Shown: positions 50,645-59,942 of the stretch, piece after piece | How positions within the stretch are numbered: the first letter of the stretch is position 1 | Layout of the letters: each line of letters opens with the position of its first letter | Assembly (NCBI GenBank): GCA_026004035.1 | Contig: BPII01000001.1 | Location: 188,312-252,311 of the forward strand | Direction: 5' to 3' | From: Candidatus Sericytochromatia bacterium | GTDB lineage: Bacteria; Cyanobacteriota; Sericytochromatia; UBA7694; JACMQJ01 | Length of the DNA: 64,000 nucleotides | Translations under genes and position numbers: made by a program | Notes under the pieces: generated by a model | Told to the model about the DNA's origin: nothing | The model's input: only the letters and a program-made list of their open reading frames with translations | Databases searched by the model: none

Positions 50645-52684
50645 ATGTATATGAAAGCAAATAAATTAATAAATGAAACTAGTCCATATTTATTACAGCA
50701 TGCCTATAATCCTGTAAATTGGTATCCTTGGTGTGAAGAAGCATTTGAAATTGCAAAAAAGGAAGACAAACCTGTATTTTTAAGTGTTGGTTATTCAGCA
50801 TGTCATTGGTGTCATGTGATGGAAAAAGAATCATTTGAAGATGAAGAAACAGCTGAAATTATGAATAAATTATTTGTAAATATAAAAGTTGATAGAGAAG
50901 AAAGACCCGATATAGACACAATTTATATGAACTTTGTTCAATTACTAACAGGGCACGGTGGATGGCCAATGTCTGTTTTTATGACACCTGATAAAGAACC
51001 TTTTTATGGTGGAACATATTTTCCAAAAAATAGAAAATATTATATGCCATCTTTTAAAGAAGTTTTGATTTCTGTAAGCAAATCTTATTATGAAAAAAAA
51101 CAAGATATATTAAAAAGTACCAGCTATATAATAAAAAATCTTAATGTATTAAATAAATTTAATATAGATAATGACTTTGTAATGAATAGAAATGTAATAG
51201 ATAATGCTATAAAAAAAATAGAAGATTATTTTGATTACAAAAATGGTGGTTTTGGTGATAAACCAAAATTTCCTAACACTTTTAATTTAGATCTGTTATT
51301 AAAAGAATATATTTATTCTTCAAATAAAAAATATCTTGACATGGTAGAGCTAACTTTAAAAAAAATGTGTAATGGTGGAATATACGATCAATTAGGAGGT
51401 GGATTTTATAGATATTCTGTAGATGAAACATGGACAATACCACACTATGAAAAAATGCTTTATGATAATGCTTTACTAATAAAATTGTTATTAGAAACTT
51501 ATCAAATTACAAATAATGAATTTTATAAAAATAAGGCTATACAATCTCTTGATTATATAAAAAGAGAAATGCTATCTCCTGAAGGAGGTTTCTATTCAAG
51601 TCAAGATGCTGATAGTGAAGGTGAAGAAGGAAAATTCTATACTTGGACATATCAAGAAATCTTAAATATATTAGGTGATGAAAAAGGTAAAATATTCTGT
51701 AATTACTTTGATATTACAGAACAAGGTAATTTTGAACATGGTAAAAGTAATTTACAAATATTATATTCTGATGAAGAAATATCAAAAAAATTTTCAATTA
51801 GTTTAGAAGAATTAAAAAATTTAATAGAAAATTTAAAAAATATTTTATTTGAAGTTAGAAAAAAAAGAGCTGAACCAAATAAAGATACAAAAATAATAAA
51901 CTCTTGGAATTCTCTTATGATATCTACTTTCATAAAAGCTTATGAAGTTTTAAAAAATGAAGATTATTTAAATATAGCTAAAAATGCAATTTCATTTATA
52001 TTAAACAAATTAAATAAAGATAATAAATTGATAAGAACATACAAGGATAATATTTCAAAATACGATGCTTATCTTGAAGATTATGCTTTTCTTATAAGTG
52101 CTTTAATAGATTTACATCAAATAGGTGAAGATAATTTTTATTTGAAAAAAGCTATTGAATTAAATAATTTTTTAATTGAAAATTTTTGGGATAATAAAGA
52201 ATCGGGTTTCTTTTTTAATTCTAGATATCATGAAGAACTAATAGTTAGAACAAAAGAAATTACTGACCATTCTATACCTTCAGGAAATTCAGTAAGTTTT
52301 TATAACTTAATTAGATTATCAAGAATATTAGATGACAAAAATTTAGAAAATTTAGCTATAAAAATTCTAAAATTATTTTCAGAAACAATAAAAAAATATC
52401 CTTTAGGTGTATCAAGTCTATTATATTATTCATATATACTAGTAAACCCACCTAAAGATATAGTTATATCAGCTAAAACTATTAATGAAATTAAAAAAGC
52501 AAGGTTAAAAATAAATAATTATTATGCTGATACAATATTTCATTTTAATTATGAAAGTAATGATTTAAAAAATAATTTTATGATAAAAGACAAACAGATT
52601 ACAGATAATAAAGTAGCAATATATACATGTGAAAATTTTACCTGTAAAAAAGAATATTTTTTAAATATTTTTGATGATTTATAA
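50645..52684 (+). CDS. DUF255 (YyaL/spermatogenesis-associated 20-like) protein
   Basis: A 679-residue protein. The N-terminal thioredoxin-like domain has the CHWCHVM motif ([18 protein letters not shown], about residues 45-63) and [10 protein letters not shown]. The rest is an alpha/alpha barrel like N-acylglucosamine 2-epimerases, with [16 protein letters not shown] and [19 protein letters not shown]. The family is widespread and its cellular role is poorly defined. The frame's first ATG at 50645 is followed by another at 50651. Confidence 0.9.
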   Translation: MYMKANKLINETSPYLLQHAYNPVNWYPWCEEAFEIAKKEDKPVFLSVGYSACHWCHVMEKESFEDEETAEIMNKLFVNIKVDREERPDIDTIYMNFVQLLTGHGGWPMSVFMTPDKEPFYGGTYFPKNRKYYMPSFKEVLISVSKSYYEKKQDILKSTSYIIKNLNVLNKFNIDNDFVMNRNVIDNAIKKIEDYFDYKNGGFGDKPKFPNTFNLDLLLKEYIYSSNKKYLDMVELTLKKMCNGGIYDQLGGGFYRYSVDETWTIPHYEKMLYDNALLIKLLLETYQITNNEFYKNKAIQSLDYIKREMLSPEGGFYSSQDADSEGEEGKFYTWTYQEILNILGDEKGKIFCNYFDITEQGNFEHGKSNLQILYSDEEISKKFSISLEELKNLIENLKNILFEVRKKRAEPNKDTKIINSWNSLMISTFIKAYEVLKNEDYLNIAKNAISFILNKLNKDNKLIRTYKDNISKYDAYLEDYAFLISALIDLHQIGEDNFYLKKAIELNNFLIENFWDNKESGFFFNSRYHEELIVRTKEITDHSIPSGNSVSFYNLIRLSRILDDKNLENLAIKILKLFSETIKKYPLGVSSLLYYSYILVNPPKDIVISAKTINEIKKARLKINNYYADTIFHFNYESNDLKNNFMIKDKQITDNKVAIYTCENFTCKKEYFLNIFDDL

Positions 52685-52743
52685 TTTACTAATCCATACT
52701 AGAACCAGATTCCATCCATTTTTATTAAATTTTTTTTCTTCAC

Positions 52744-52875
52744 GGTACTGGGATTGAGTTATATAAAAAATTACCTTTAAACGCTGATAAATACTAAATT
52801 TAAAGTATTTTTAATATAAATATTTAAAATGCTTACTATTAAATGATTTTGAGCTTATCACATTAGCTCAGTACC
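52744..52875. mobile_element. 132-bp inverted-repeat element (MITE-like)
   Basis: The element is bounded by GGTACTG at 52744-52750 and its inverted copy CAGTACC at 52869-52875, with partial extension of the match inward. It carries no gene and contains an internal AAATACT/AGTATTT dyad around 52791-52812. Its right half, in reverse complement, matches 24237-24330. Flanks (52685-52743 and 52876-52950) show no gene. A clear target-site duplication is not visible. It could be a non-autonomous transposon or a mobile structured repeat. Confidence 0.6.
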
Positions 52876-52951
52876 ACATTTTATAGATGTTGGAAACTTA
52901 TTGCTAAACATAGTTAAAAGACAAAACAATAGGTAAAAGAATTTTTAAAAT

Positions 52952-52981
52952 TAGACAATAAATAAATCTTTATTATATAAT
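52952..52981 (+). promoter_or_regulatory. Promoter of nuoB (TAGACA, 18 bp, TATAAT)
   Basis: A -35 TAGACA (52952-52957, one mismatch to consensus) and a perfect -10 TATAAT (52976-52981) are separated by 18 bases. A ttAGGAG ribosome binding site precedes the ATG at 53014. This is the clearest sigma-70-type promoter in the window and lies directly after the inverted-repeat element. Confidence 0.6.
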
Positions 52982-53013
52982 TTCTATTTAGAAATAATTT
53001 TTAGGAGTTTGTA

Positions 53014-53592
53014 ATGGGCTTTAAAGATTTATGGAATAAATTGTCTTCTTCTGAAAAGGGTCAAATAGAAAAAAATGTATTAATTTCAACAGTTGATGAA
53101 GTTTATAATTGGGCAAAAAGAAATTCTATATGGCCATTAAGTTTTGCTACTGCATGTTGCGGTATAGAAATGATTTCTTCTACAGGTCCAAAATATGATA
53201 TGGCTAGATTTGGTTCTGAAGTTTTTAGAGCAACACCTAGACAAGCTGATTTAATGATTTTAGCTGGAACAGTAACAAAAAAAATGGCTCCTATTGTAGC
53301 TTTACTGTATGAACAAATGCCAGAACCTAAATATGTTATATCAATGGGAAATTGCACAATTACAGGTGGGATTTTTAGAGGTTCTCCAACAGTAGTTGAT
53401 TACATGGATCAAGTTGTACCAGTTGATGTTTATTTACCTGGCTGTCCTCCTACACCTGAAGCTTTATTTCACTCAATACTAAAACTTAGAGAAAAAATTT
53501 CAAAAGAAACAATTTTAACAAGACAACAAAGAGTAGAATCTCATGTATTTCAAAGAAATAAACCTTTAGTAGAATTAGATGTAAGATTGTAA
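53014..53592 (+). CDS. nuoB: NADH-quinone oxidoreductase subunit B
   Basis: NuoB carries the terminal N2 iron-sulphur cluster of respiratory complex I. The four ligands are Cys48 and Cys49 (ATACCGIEM), Cys114 (SMGNCTITGG) and Cys144 (LPGCPPTPEA). PKYDMARFGSEVFRATPRQAD is typical. The 192 residues include a short extra C-terminal tail. No other nuo or ndh gene is next to it, which is unusual. It has its own promoter. Confidence 0.96.
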   Translation: MGFKDLWNKLSSSEKGQIEKNVLISTVDEVYNWAKRNSIWPLSFATACCGIEMISSTGPKYDMARFGSEVFRATPRQADLMILAGTVTKKMAPIVALLYEQMPEPKYVISMGNCTITGGIFRGSPTVVDYMDQVVPVDVYLPGCPPTPEALFHSILKLREKISKETILTRQQRVESHVFQRNKPLVELDVRL

Positions 53593-53616
53593 ATAAAATG
53601 TTTAAATAAAATGTTT
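53591..53616. repeat. Perfect 13-bp tandem duplication at the DUF4301 start
   Basis: The unit AAATAAAATGTTT occurs twice in tandem, spanning the nuoB stop and the start of the next gene. It creates two ATGs. The first opens a three-codon frame, and the second (53611) starts the gene. Confidence 0.7.
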
Positions 53617-55134
53617 TTAGAAAAAGATTTTTTATTATTCAAAGAGCATGGAATAACTCAAGAAGAAGTTTTAAAGCAAATAGAAATATTTAAAAAAGGT
53701 ACTAATTTTGTAAATCTTGTTAAATATGCTTCAATAAATGATGGAATTATTAAATTAAATAATGAAGAAATAGATTATTATATAAATATCTTTGAAAAAA
53801 GTAATTTATCAAAAATTAAATTCGTTCCTGCTTCAGGTGCAGCTACTAGAATGTTTAAATCTTTGCTATATTTTTATAACAACTATGAAGAAATATCTTA
53901 CAATAATTTAAAAGATAATTTACCTAAAGATAACACTGATTTTAAAGAACTAGAAATTTTTATAAAAAATTTAAGTGAATTTGCTTTTTATAATGATTTA
54001 AAAAATATTATGAAATTAAAAGATATTGATATAGACTTTTTAATTAGAAATGATAAATATAAACTTATACTTGAATATCTTTTAACAGAAAAAGGATTAA
54101 ATTATTCTAATCTTCCAAAAGCTTTTATAAAATTTCATAAATATGAGAATGAAGAAAGAACTTCTTTTGAAGAACATTTTATAGAAGGAATAAATTACTC
54201 TAATAATTCAGGAAAAGTAAAATTACATTTTACATTATCAGAAGAACATTTAAATTTAGGAAATTTATTTTTGGAAAAATTAAAAAATAAATACAACAAA
54301 TATATATTTGATGTTACATTTACAATACAAGCTAAATCTACAGATACAATTTCTGTTAATTTGGAAAATAAACCTTTTAGAGATAAGAAAGGTAATATAT
54401 TATTTAGACCAGGCGGTCATGGAGCTTTAATAAATAATTTAAATACAATAAATGATGATATTATTTTTATAAAAAATATAGATAATGTAGTCCATGATAA
54501 ATTAAAAAAAGATACTTATAAATATAAAAAATGTTTAGCTGGATACTTAATAGAAATTAGAAATAAAGTTTTCAAATATCTAAATTTAATTGAGAACAAT
54601 TACTCCGAAAGTTTGGAAAATGAAATTGTTACATTTATGAAAAAAGATTTATTTATAGATGTTAAAGAAAATAGTAAATCTTATATATATCAAAAACTAA
54701 ATAGACCAATAAGAGTATGTGGTGTTGTTAAAAATACAGGTGAGCCAGGTGGTGGTCCTTTTTGGGTAAAAAATAGTAAAGGAGAATTATCATTACAAAT
54801 AGTTGAAACTTCACAGATAAATAGAAACGATAAAGAGCAACTAAATATTTTAAACTCATCTACTCATTTTAACCCTGTTGATATAGTATGTTCTATAAAA
54901 GACTATAAAGATAATAAATTTGAATTAAGTAAATTTGTAGATAATGAAACTTATTTTATATCAAATAAATCTAAAGATGGTATTCAGTTAAAAGCTCTTG
55001 AACTACCTGGACTTTGGAATGGTGCAATGTCTGATTGGATAACAATATTTATAGAAGTACCTCTTACAACATTTAATCCAGTAAAAACTATTAATGATTT
55101 ACTAAGAAAAGAACATAATTGTAAATTACTATGA
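53611..55134 (+). CDS. DUF4301 family protein
   Basis: A 507-residue protein with the DUF4301 signature FVPASGAATRMFKSL (about residues 69-83), FRPGGHGALINNLN and RVCGVVKNTGEPGGGPFWV. The glycine-rich phosphate-binding-like loops suggest a nucleotidyltransferase-like fold, but the family function is unknown. It is best known from Bacteroidetes, so its presence may reflect transfer. The next gene overlaps its stop by four bases. Confidence 0.85.
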   Translation: MFLEKDFLLFKEHGITQEEVLKQIEIFKKGTNFVNLVKYASINDGIIKLNNEEIDYYINIFEKSNLSKIKFVPASGAATRMFKSLLYFYNNYEEISYNNLKDNLPKDNTDFKELEIFIKNLSEFAFYNDLKNIMKLKDIDIDFLIRNDKYKLILEYLLTEKGLNYSNLPKAFIKFHKYENEERTSFEEHFIEGINYSNNSGKVKLHFTLSEEHLNLGNLFLEKLKNKYNKYIFDVTFTIQAKSTDTISVNLENKPFRDKKGNILFRPGGHGALINNLNTINDDIIFIKNIDNVVHDKLKKDTYKYKKCLAGYLIEIRNKVFKYLNLIENNYSESLENEIVTFMKKDLFIDVKENSKSYIYQKLNRPIRVCGVVKNTGEPGGGPFWVKNSKGELSLQIVETSQINRNDKEQLNILNSSTHFNPVDIVCSIKDYKDNKFELSKFVDNETYFISNKSKDGIQLKALELPGLWNGAMSDWITIFIEVPLTTFNPVKTINDLLRKEHNCKLL

Positions 55135-55769
55135 TATATGATATTTCACCTATAATAAAAAAAGATATAGCTGTTTTTCCAGGTGATAAAGAATTTACTA
55201 GGAAAATAAATTTAGATTTTAAAAATAATGATAATTTATTGTTATCAGAAATAACATCAACTTTACATTTAGGTTCCCATGCTGATGCACCAAATCATTA
55301 TAATATAAACGGGATTAGTATTGAAAGAGTTAATTTAACAAATTACATAGGCAAGTGTCAAGTTATAGAAGTTTTTAAAGAACCTTATCAAAGAATATAT
55401 CCTAAAGATATACAAGAATATGAAATATTAGAAAAAAGAATTTTGTTTAAAACTAATTCATTTATAAATCCCTATAAATGGAATAATGATTTTAACTCAT
55501 TATCTCCTGAATTAATAGAATATTTGTCAAAATACAATGTTGTATTAATTGGTATAGATACTCCGTCTATTGATCCTTATGATTCAAAATTACTAGAGAG
55601 TCATAACATGGTTTATAATAAAAATATTTCTGTTCTTGAAGGTATTACATTAATTGAAGTTCCAATTGGAATATATTATTTAATAGCTATACCATTGAGC
55701 ATAAAAGATGGAGACGCTTCTCCTGTTAGAGCTATATTGCTAAAAAATATTAATTTACTATATAATTAA
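55131..55769 (+). CDS. Cyclase-family metal hydrolase (KynB-like)
   Basis: A 212-residue protein of the arylformamidase/cyclase family. The metal-binding motif HLGSHADAPNHY (His46, His50, Asp52, His56) and DISPII and FPGD near the N-terminus match KynB-type enzymes, which hydrolyse N-formylkynurenine or related amides. No other tryptophan-degradation genes are nearby, so the substrate is uncertain. It is coupled to DUF4301 by an ATGA overlap. Confidence 0.85.
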   Translation: MIYDISPIIKKDIAVFPGDKEFTRKINLDFKNNDNLLLSEITSTLHLGSHADAPNHYNINGISIERVNLTNYIGKCQVIEVFKEPYQRIYPKDIQEYEILEKRILFKTNSFINPYKWNNDFNSLSPELIEYLSKYNVVLIGIDTPSIDPYDSKLLESHNMVYNKNISVLEGITLIEVPIGIYYLIAIPLSIKDGDASPVRAILLKNINLLYN

Positions 55770-55821
55770 CAATTAATTATTAAAGTTTTAATTTTGATTT
55801 TGTGTTTTAATTTTTATTAAA

Positions 55822-55866
55822 TGTTATAATCATATTAGATTTTAATTTTTTCTTAATTTTAGGAGG
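55822..55866 (+). promoter_or_regulatory. Extended -10 promoter and AGGAGG site for the three-gene cassette
   Basis: TGT-TATAAT (55822-55830) is an extended -10 box 43 bases before the ATG at 55873. A full AGGAGG ribosome binding site lies at 55861-55866, six bases before the start. This suggests that the cassette is well translated. Confidence 0.55.
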
Positions 55867-55872
55867 TTTTTA

Positions 55873-56412
55873 ATGAATGTTGGTGGAATAAGGGGACCAG
55901 TTCAAACACCACAGACTCAACAGGCAGCTCCAACACAACAAACACAGCAAACACAACAAACTCAAACTATAAAACAAACAAAAGAAACATTCGCTTCAGC
56001 AAAAGCAGAAATGAAGCTTCCTACTACAAATGTTAATGCTTTAACTCAATTAAATTCACAAGATCAAAAACTACTTATGAAAATGAGTCAAGAAAAAACA
56101 ATTGGTAGATTATCTGAAAATTTAAAGCAAGCAAAAAAGCAGTTAGAAACAGATGTTTTACCGAGATCTATAATAGGTGCTGGTCAATCAGTTCCTCCAG
56201 CTTCAATGAGAGCAATGGCAGGAATTAGAGGTTCTTTATTTTCAGGAAGACAATTTGAAGTTATGATAGGACTAGAAACATCTACCCTTTCTTTTAGAGT
56301 AGGTGGTAAATCTTTTAATGTAACAGTTGATACAAAATTAAAAAAATCAGCAACTAAAAAAGCTGAAACTCAAGAAGAAGAATTAGAAGAGGATTTAGAA
56401 GAGGATTTATAA
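55873..56412 (+). CDS. Unknown Gln/Thr-rich protein, first gene of a cassette
   Basis: A 179-residue protein. Residues 10-35 are Thr-Gln-Gln repeats. The middle (about 60-110) is a helical segment (LMKMSQEKTIGRLSENLKQA). Residues 120-155 look like a compact beta domain (GSLFSGRQFEVMIGLETS, LSFRVGGKSFNVTVD). The C-terminus is acidic (EEELEEDLEEDL). No signal peptide or membrane span. I do not recognise it. It is followed after three bases by the GAF-containing gene. Confidence 0.65.
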   Translation: MNVGGIRGPVQTPQTQQAAPTQQTQQTQQTQTIKQTKETFASAKAEMKLPTTNVNALTQLNSQDQKLLMKMSQEKTIGRLSENLKQAKKQLETDVLPRSIIGAGQSVPPASMRAMAGIRGSLFSGRQFEVMIGLETSTLSFRVGGKSFNVTVDTKLKKSATKKAETQEEELEEDLEEDL

Positions 56413-56415
56413 AAA

Positions 56416-58173
56416 ATGCAAAATAATGATCCACTTCCAACAGGACAGCAAGGACAAGTACCAGGACAGCCAGAAGATCCAAAGCTTGCTAAACAAAGAA
56501 AGAAAGAAGAAGCTGAAAGATTAAAAAAACAACAGCAAGAAAAAAGGAGACAATTAGAATTAACTGTTCAGTTAAACACGTTTTCTAAATCAATAGCTAG
56601 TTCTGTTATGGATATACCAACAATGCTGAAATTTTCAGCGAATACTCTAAAAACAATGTTTAATATGGATCATGTAGCGATCGCTATGTTTGAAGAACAT
56701 CCTGAAATAAGAAGTGGTCTATTATGTGTTTGTAAAGGCGAATCTAATTTACCAAAACCACCAAAACCACCAGCACAACCTCCTAATCCAAATGCACCAA
56801 AGGACAAAGCTGAAGCAGAGAAAAAGAAAAAAGAAGATGAAGATAAAGATATTCCAAAACCTAAGCCAATATTTCCTGTTCCACCAAAGGAACCACCAAA
56901 ACCTGGAACTTTACCACATTTAGAAAACCTTATATGGGATATCCCATTACTATATAAAATGAAAGAAATGAAGCAACCAGCAGTAATTCCTGACGCTTCA
57001 AAATTTCCTGATCCTGAATTAAATAAATTTGCTGGTATGTTTTTAATAAAATCTATTATATTTGTACCAATAATTTTACCACCAAAAGAAGAAGGAGCTG
57101 AAGAAATTGTTGAAGGTATTATAGCTTTGATGAATGTTAATGAAAATAAAGTATTACCTCAAATGGAATTAACTTTTGTTCAAAAATTATCACAAGTTCT
57201 AGCAAAATCTATACTAATAGCTCCACCTGATTTACCAACTCCAATAAAAAAAGTTATAACATCTATTTCAAAAGATGAGAAATCAGATAAACTTATTGAT
57301 TACTATAGTGATATATTTGATGATATATTTGATATGATAGTTTATGAAATTGGAATTGATAAATTACCAGAGAAGTTTGTTAAACTATTGGAAGAAAAAG
57401 ATAAAATAGGTTCTGAATCTATGTTAAAAAAAATATGGTTCCAAATAAACGAATTAGTAAGGTCAGAAGATGAACAAGTTACAGGAATAGCAAGAAAAGC
57501 TATAGAAGAACAATATACTCAAGCTGATGAATTTACGAAATACAAGAAAACTTCTATACCAACAGGATTTAAAGGTCTAAGAAATTATGTAAAGAAAAAT
57601 TTAAAGTATCCTGAATTAAAAGAAGTAAAATTACCTGAAGGGACTTTAGAAGGAATAGAAGAAAGTATAGATAATGCTCTAAGAGGTAAAGCACTATTTA
57701 CAGACAAAGCAAAAGCTACATTAGTTAATGATATAGAGCAATCTAATATGTTAGTCAATTATATATCAGCTCCTTCAGTTTTAGATTTTAGAAAACATAT
57801 AAAAAGTGCTATAGAAGAAGCAGGAGATTGTCCTGAAGAAGTTGATAAAAAAGCGGTATTAACTGATTTAACTTATTATGGTATGGCAGAAATATCAAAA
57901 AGTGTTTGTCAAGATTTAGTTGAAAAAGTTTTATTTGAAATTCCTGAATATTTAGAACAACCACCAGAAAAACAAACTGAATTATCAGAAAATTTAGTTA
58001 CTCATTTTCATAGAAAAATAATGTCAAATTTAATTACAGGAATAAAAGGTAAAAAAAGTGTTTGGATAAACTATATATCTGAAGATATAAAACAAAAAGC
58101 TAAAGAAGCAGCTAAAAAAAGAGCTGTTTTAGTTGGTAGAATAAAAGGTGAGCAAGAAGAAGAGGAATATTAA
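56416..58173 (+). CDS. Protein with a GAF-like domain interrupted by a proline-rich insert, plus unknown C-terminal half
   Basis: A 585-residue soluble protein. Residues 15-50 are a Lys/Gln/Glu-rich helix. Residues about 52-266 read as a GAF domain: LNTFSKSIASSVMDIPTMLK, FNMDHVAIAMFEE, then IKSIIFVPIILPP, EGIIALMNVNENK and ELTFVQKLSQVLAKSI. A Pro/Lys/Glu-rich insert (about 108-166) splits it. The C-terminal half (about 280-585) is helical and unrecognised, without a kinase, cyclase or HTH motif. GAF domains bind small ligands or mediate dimerisation. It lies three bases after the first cassette gene and eight before the third. Confidence 0.6.
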   Translation: MQNNDPLPTGQQGQVPGQPEDPKLAKQRKKEEAERLKKQQQEKRRQLELTVQLNTFSKSIASSVMDIPTMLKFSANTLKTMFNMDHVAIAMFEEHPEIRSGLLCVCKGESNLPKPPKPPAQPPNPNAPKDKAEAEKKKKEDEDKDIPKPKPIFPVPPKEPPKPGTLPHLENLIWDIPLLYKMKEMKQPAVIPDASKFPDPELNKFAGMFLIKSIIFVPIILPPKEEGAEEIVEGIIALMNVNENKVLPQMELTFVQKLSQVLAKSILIAPPDLPTPIKKVITSISKDEKSDKLIDYYSDIFDDIFDMIVYEIGIDKLPEKFVKLLEEKDKIGSESMLKKIWFQINELVRSEDEQVTGIARKAIEEQYTQADEFTKYKKTSIPTGFKGLRNYVKKNLKYPELKEVKLPEGTLEGIEESIDNALRGKALFTDKAKATLVNDIEQSNMLVNYISAPSVLDFRKHIKSAIEEAGDCPEEVDKKAVLTDLTYYGMAEISKSVCQDLVEKVLFEIPEYLEQPPEKQTELSENLVTHFHRKIMSNLITGIKGKKSVWINYISEDIKQKAKEAAKKRAVLVGRIKGEQEEEEY

Positions 58174-58181
58174 TATAAAAT

Positions 58182-58766
58182 ATGTTATATCATCAAGTTA
58201 TAGAAATAGGATCTTATGTATTATTTTTAAATGAAAAACCTGTTGAACCAAAAGCAGCAAGACTTGTTCTTACAGGAACTGAAGATAAGCTTGTTGCTGT
58301 TGGTTTTAATGTTGATTTTAGACTAAGAGATTTAAAAGCTCATATATCCAATATTTTAAAAAGATCTATAGCGATTTCTGAAGAAATGGTTGAATGGTTT
58401 TTTGAAACATTGCCTATTACAAGAACAATATCAACATCTTTTAACTTAAATAAAGATATATTTAAAAACTTAGAAGATAAATATTATGAATGTGAAACTA
58501 TAGATCAATTTTTAAGAGTAAAAATAGATTCTAATGCTGTTGTTGGTCCATTACTCAATCTAGACTTTTATGAATTAGTAGGACTTGAAATTGTTTCCGA
58601 TGAAGATTCTGAAGACTTGTTTTCAAACTCTTATCTAGCTGGAGATAATATAGAAGAATCTGACTCAATGTTTGCTTACTTTGGTGTTATATCAAGATTA
58701 ATATTAGTTCAAATAACAGCAGCGCTAAGAGCAGCACTTATAGAATTATTCTCAGCTAGAAGATAG
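58182..58766 (+). CDS. Unknown protein, third gene of the cassette
   Basis: A 194-residue acidic soluble protein (LRDLKAHISNILKRS, EMVEWFFETLPITRT) with an Ala/Leu-rich C-terminal helix (QITAALRAALIELF). No signal peptide and no recognised domain. It starts eight bases after the GAF-containing gene. Spacing and strand indicate one operon of three genes whose products probably interact. Confidence 0.62.
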   Translation: MLYHQVIEIGSYVLFLNEKPVEPKAARLVLTGTEDKLVAVGFNVDFRLRDLKAHISNILKRSIAISEEMVEWFFETLPITRTISTSFNLNKDIFKNLEDKYYECETIDQFLRVKIDSNAVVGPLLNLDFYELVGLEIVSDEDSEDLFSNSYLAGDNIEESDSMFAYFGVISRLILVQITAALRAALIELFSARR

Positions 58767-58841
58767 TTTTTAAAATTTATTTAAGAAAGTTTTAATATTT
58801 TATTACTAAAATAATAAAGTCTAATATTGGAGTTTTTTTTA

Positions 58842-59862
58842 TGATAAAAAAAATTGTTCCTTTAATTTTCATGTTTTTAATAAGTTGTTCTGATTTAAAT
58901 ATTTCTTATAATAATGAACAAATAACTTCATTTCAATTAAGAAATGATTTATACCCTTTTGATATAAATAAAGATTTTTTTTCCTTTATATGAAAATAGT
59001 TATTGGAAATATGATGTATATGATAGCTCAAAAAATTTGGTAAGCACACTTACAAAAACTTTAAGTTATCAGAAAGGAGAAAGTATAACACTTGATAATA
59101 GAAATAAATATTATATATCATCTTTTTATAAATCATACTCAAACTCTTCAGCTGTAAAAGATAAAGATGGTTTTGATTTTATAAGACGACAAGATAATAA
59201 ACTAGCTTTTGGTAAAGTTGATTCTATAAATTATTATCCTCAAGGAATAAAAAATAATAGTTTAATAGATTTAAATGCTTTTAGACCATTTATAAATTTT
59301 GATAAAGCTAAGACAGAAAAAATAACGGTAAAAGCTGGTACCTTTGATTGTATAAAAGCAAGATTTGATATAGCACCTTTAGATGCTTATACTATATGGT
59401 ATGCAAAAGGTATTGGTGAAGTAAAAAGAATAAGAGATGGTTCAGGAATTTATACATTTACCTATGAATTAACTGAATATTCTCTAGGAGAAAAAAAATT
59501 TTTTATAAAAGATGAAAAAATGGATATTTCTTCTCTACCAAAAACTCTTGTTGAAAAAGCTAATGCTATAAAATTAGAATATATAAAATTAAATCAGTTA
59601 CCAGAAAAACTTATTTGATGTTAAATCTGATTCATATGTATTTGTTGATAAATACGCTATAAAAAATAATATTACTAAAAGTTATCAAGTATATTTTCAA
59701 AATAAAAGTTTTAATTCTAAAGATGATATAAATTTAGTTCTTAATTTTGATTTAGATTTTAATATAAAAAATATTTCTGTAAATGGTGAAAACAATAGTA
59801 AAGCTATATACAAAGGTAAAATAGTTGATAAATTACCATCAATAGTAAAACAAAAAAGTTAA
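58842..59862 (+). pseudogene. Lipoprotein of unknown function with two frameshifts
   Basis: An ATG at 58842 behind a TTGGAG site opens a lipoprotein (IFMFLISCSD). The frame fails after a T8 run at 58975-58982. The next frame continues (ENSYWKYDVYDSSKNLV ... KAGTFDCIKARFDIAPLDAY ... FTYELTEY) to a stop at 59618, and a third resumes at once (FDVKSDSYVFVDKY) to the TAA at 59862. Removing one T from the run and one base near 59611-59616 gives one protein of about 339 residues. The middle part, with TVKAGTFDCIK and TIWYAKGIGEVKR, resembles DUF3108-like periplasmic proteins. Whether it is a true pseudogene is unclear. Confidence 0.55.
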
Positions 59863-59879
59863 ATATTTTAAACTTATAC

Positions 59880-59913
59880 TTAAGGTTAAATTAAGGTTAA
59901 GATATACTATACT
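59880..59913 (+). promoter_or_regulatory. Tandem 11-bp repeats next to a -10 box, Pho-box-like
   Basis: TTAAGGTTAAA (59880-59890) and TTAAGGTTAAG (59891-59901) are direct repeats with an exact 11-bp period. On the other strand they read as CTTAACCT-type units separated by three bases, like the cyanobacterial SphR or PhoB-family Pho box. Overlapping TATACT -10 candidates follow at 59903-59913, so the repeats occupy the -35 position, as for an OmpR/PhoB-family activator. An AGGAG ribosome binding site precedes the ATP-grasp start at 59943. Confidence 0.45.
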
Positions 59914-59942
59914 AAAGCAATATTTATTTTAGGAGACAAAAT

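Noticed and set aside
55905-55970. CAACAAACACAG-type repeats as a CRISPR or satellite
   Set aside because: They are in frame and encode Thr-Gln-Gln repeats in a well-translated gene. There are no regular spacers.
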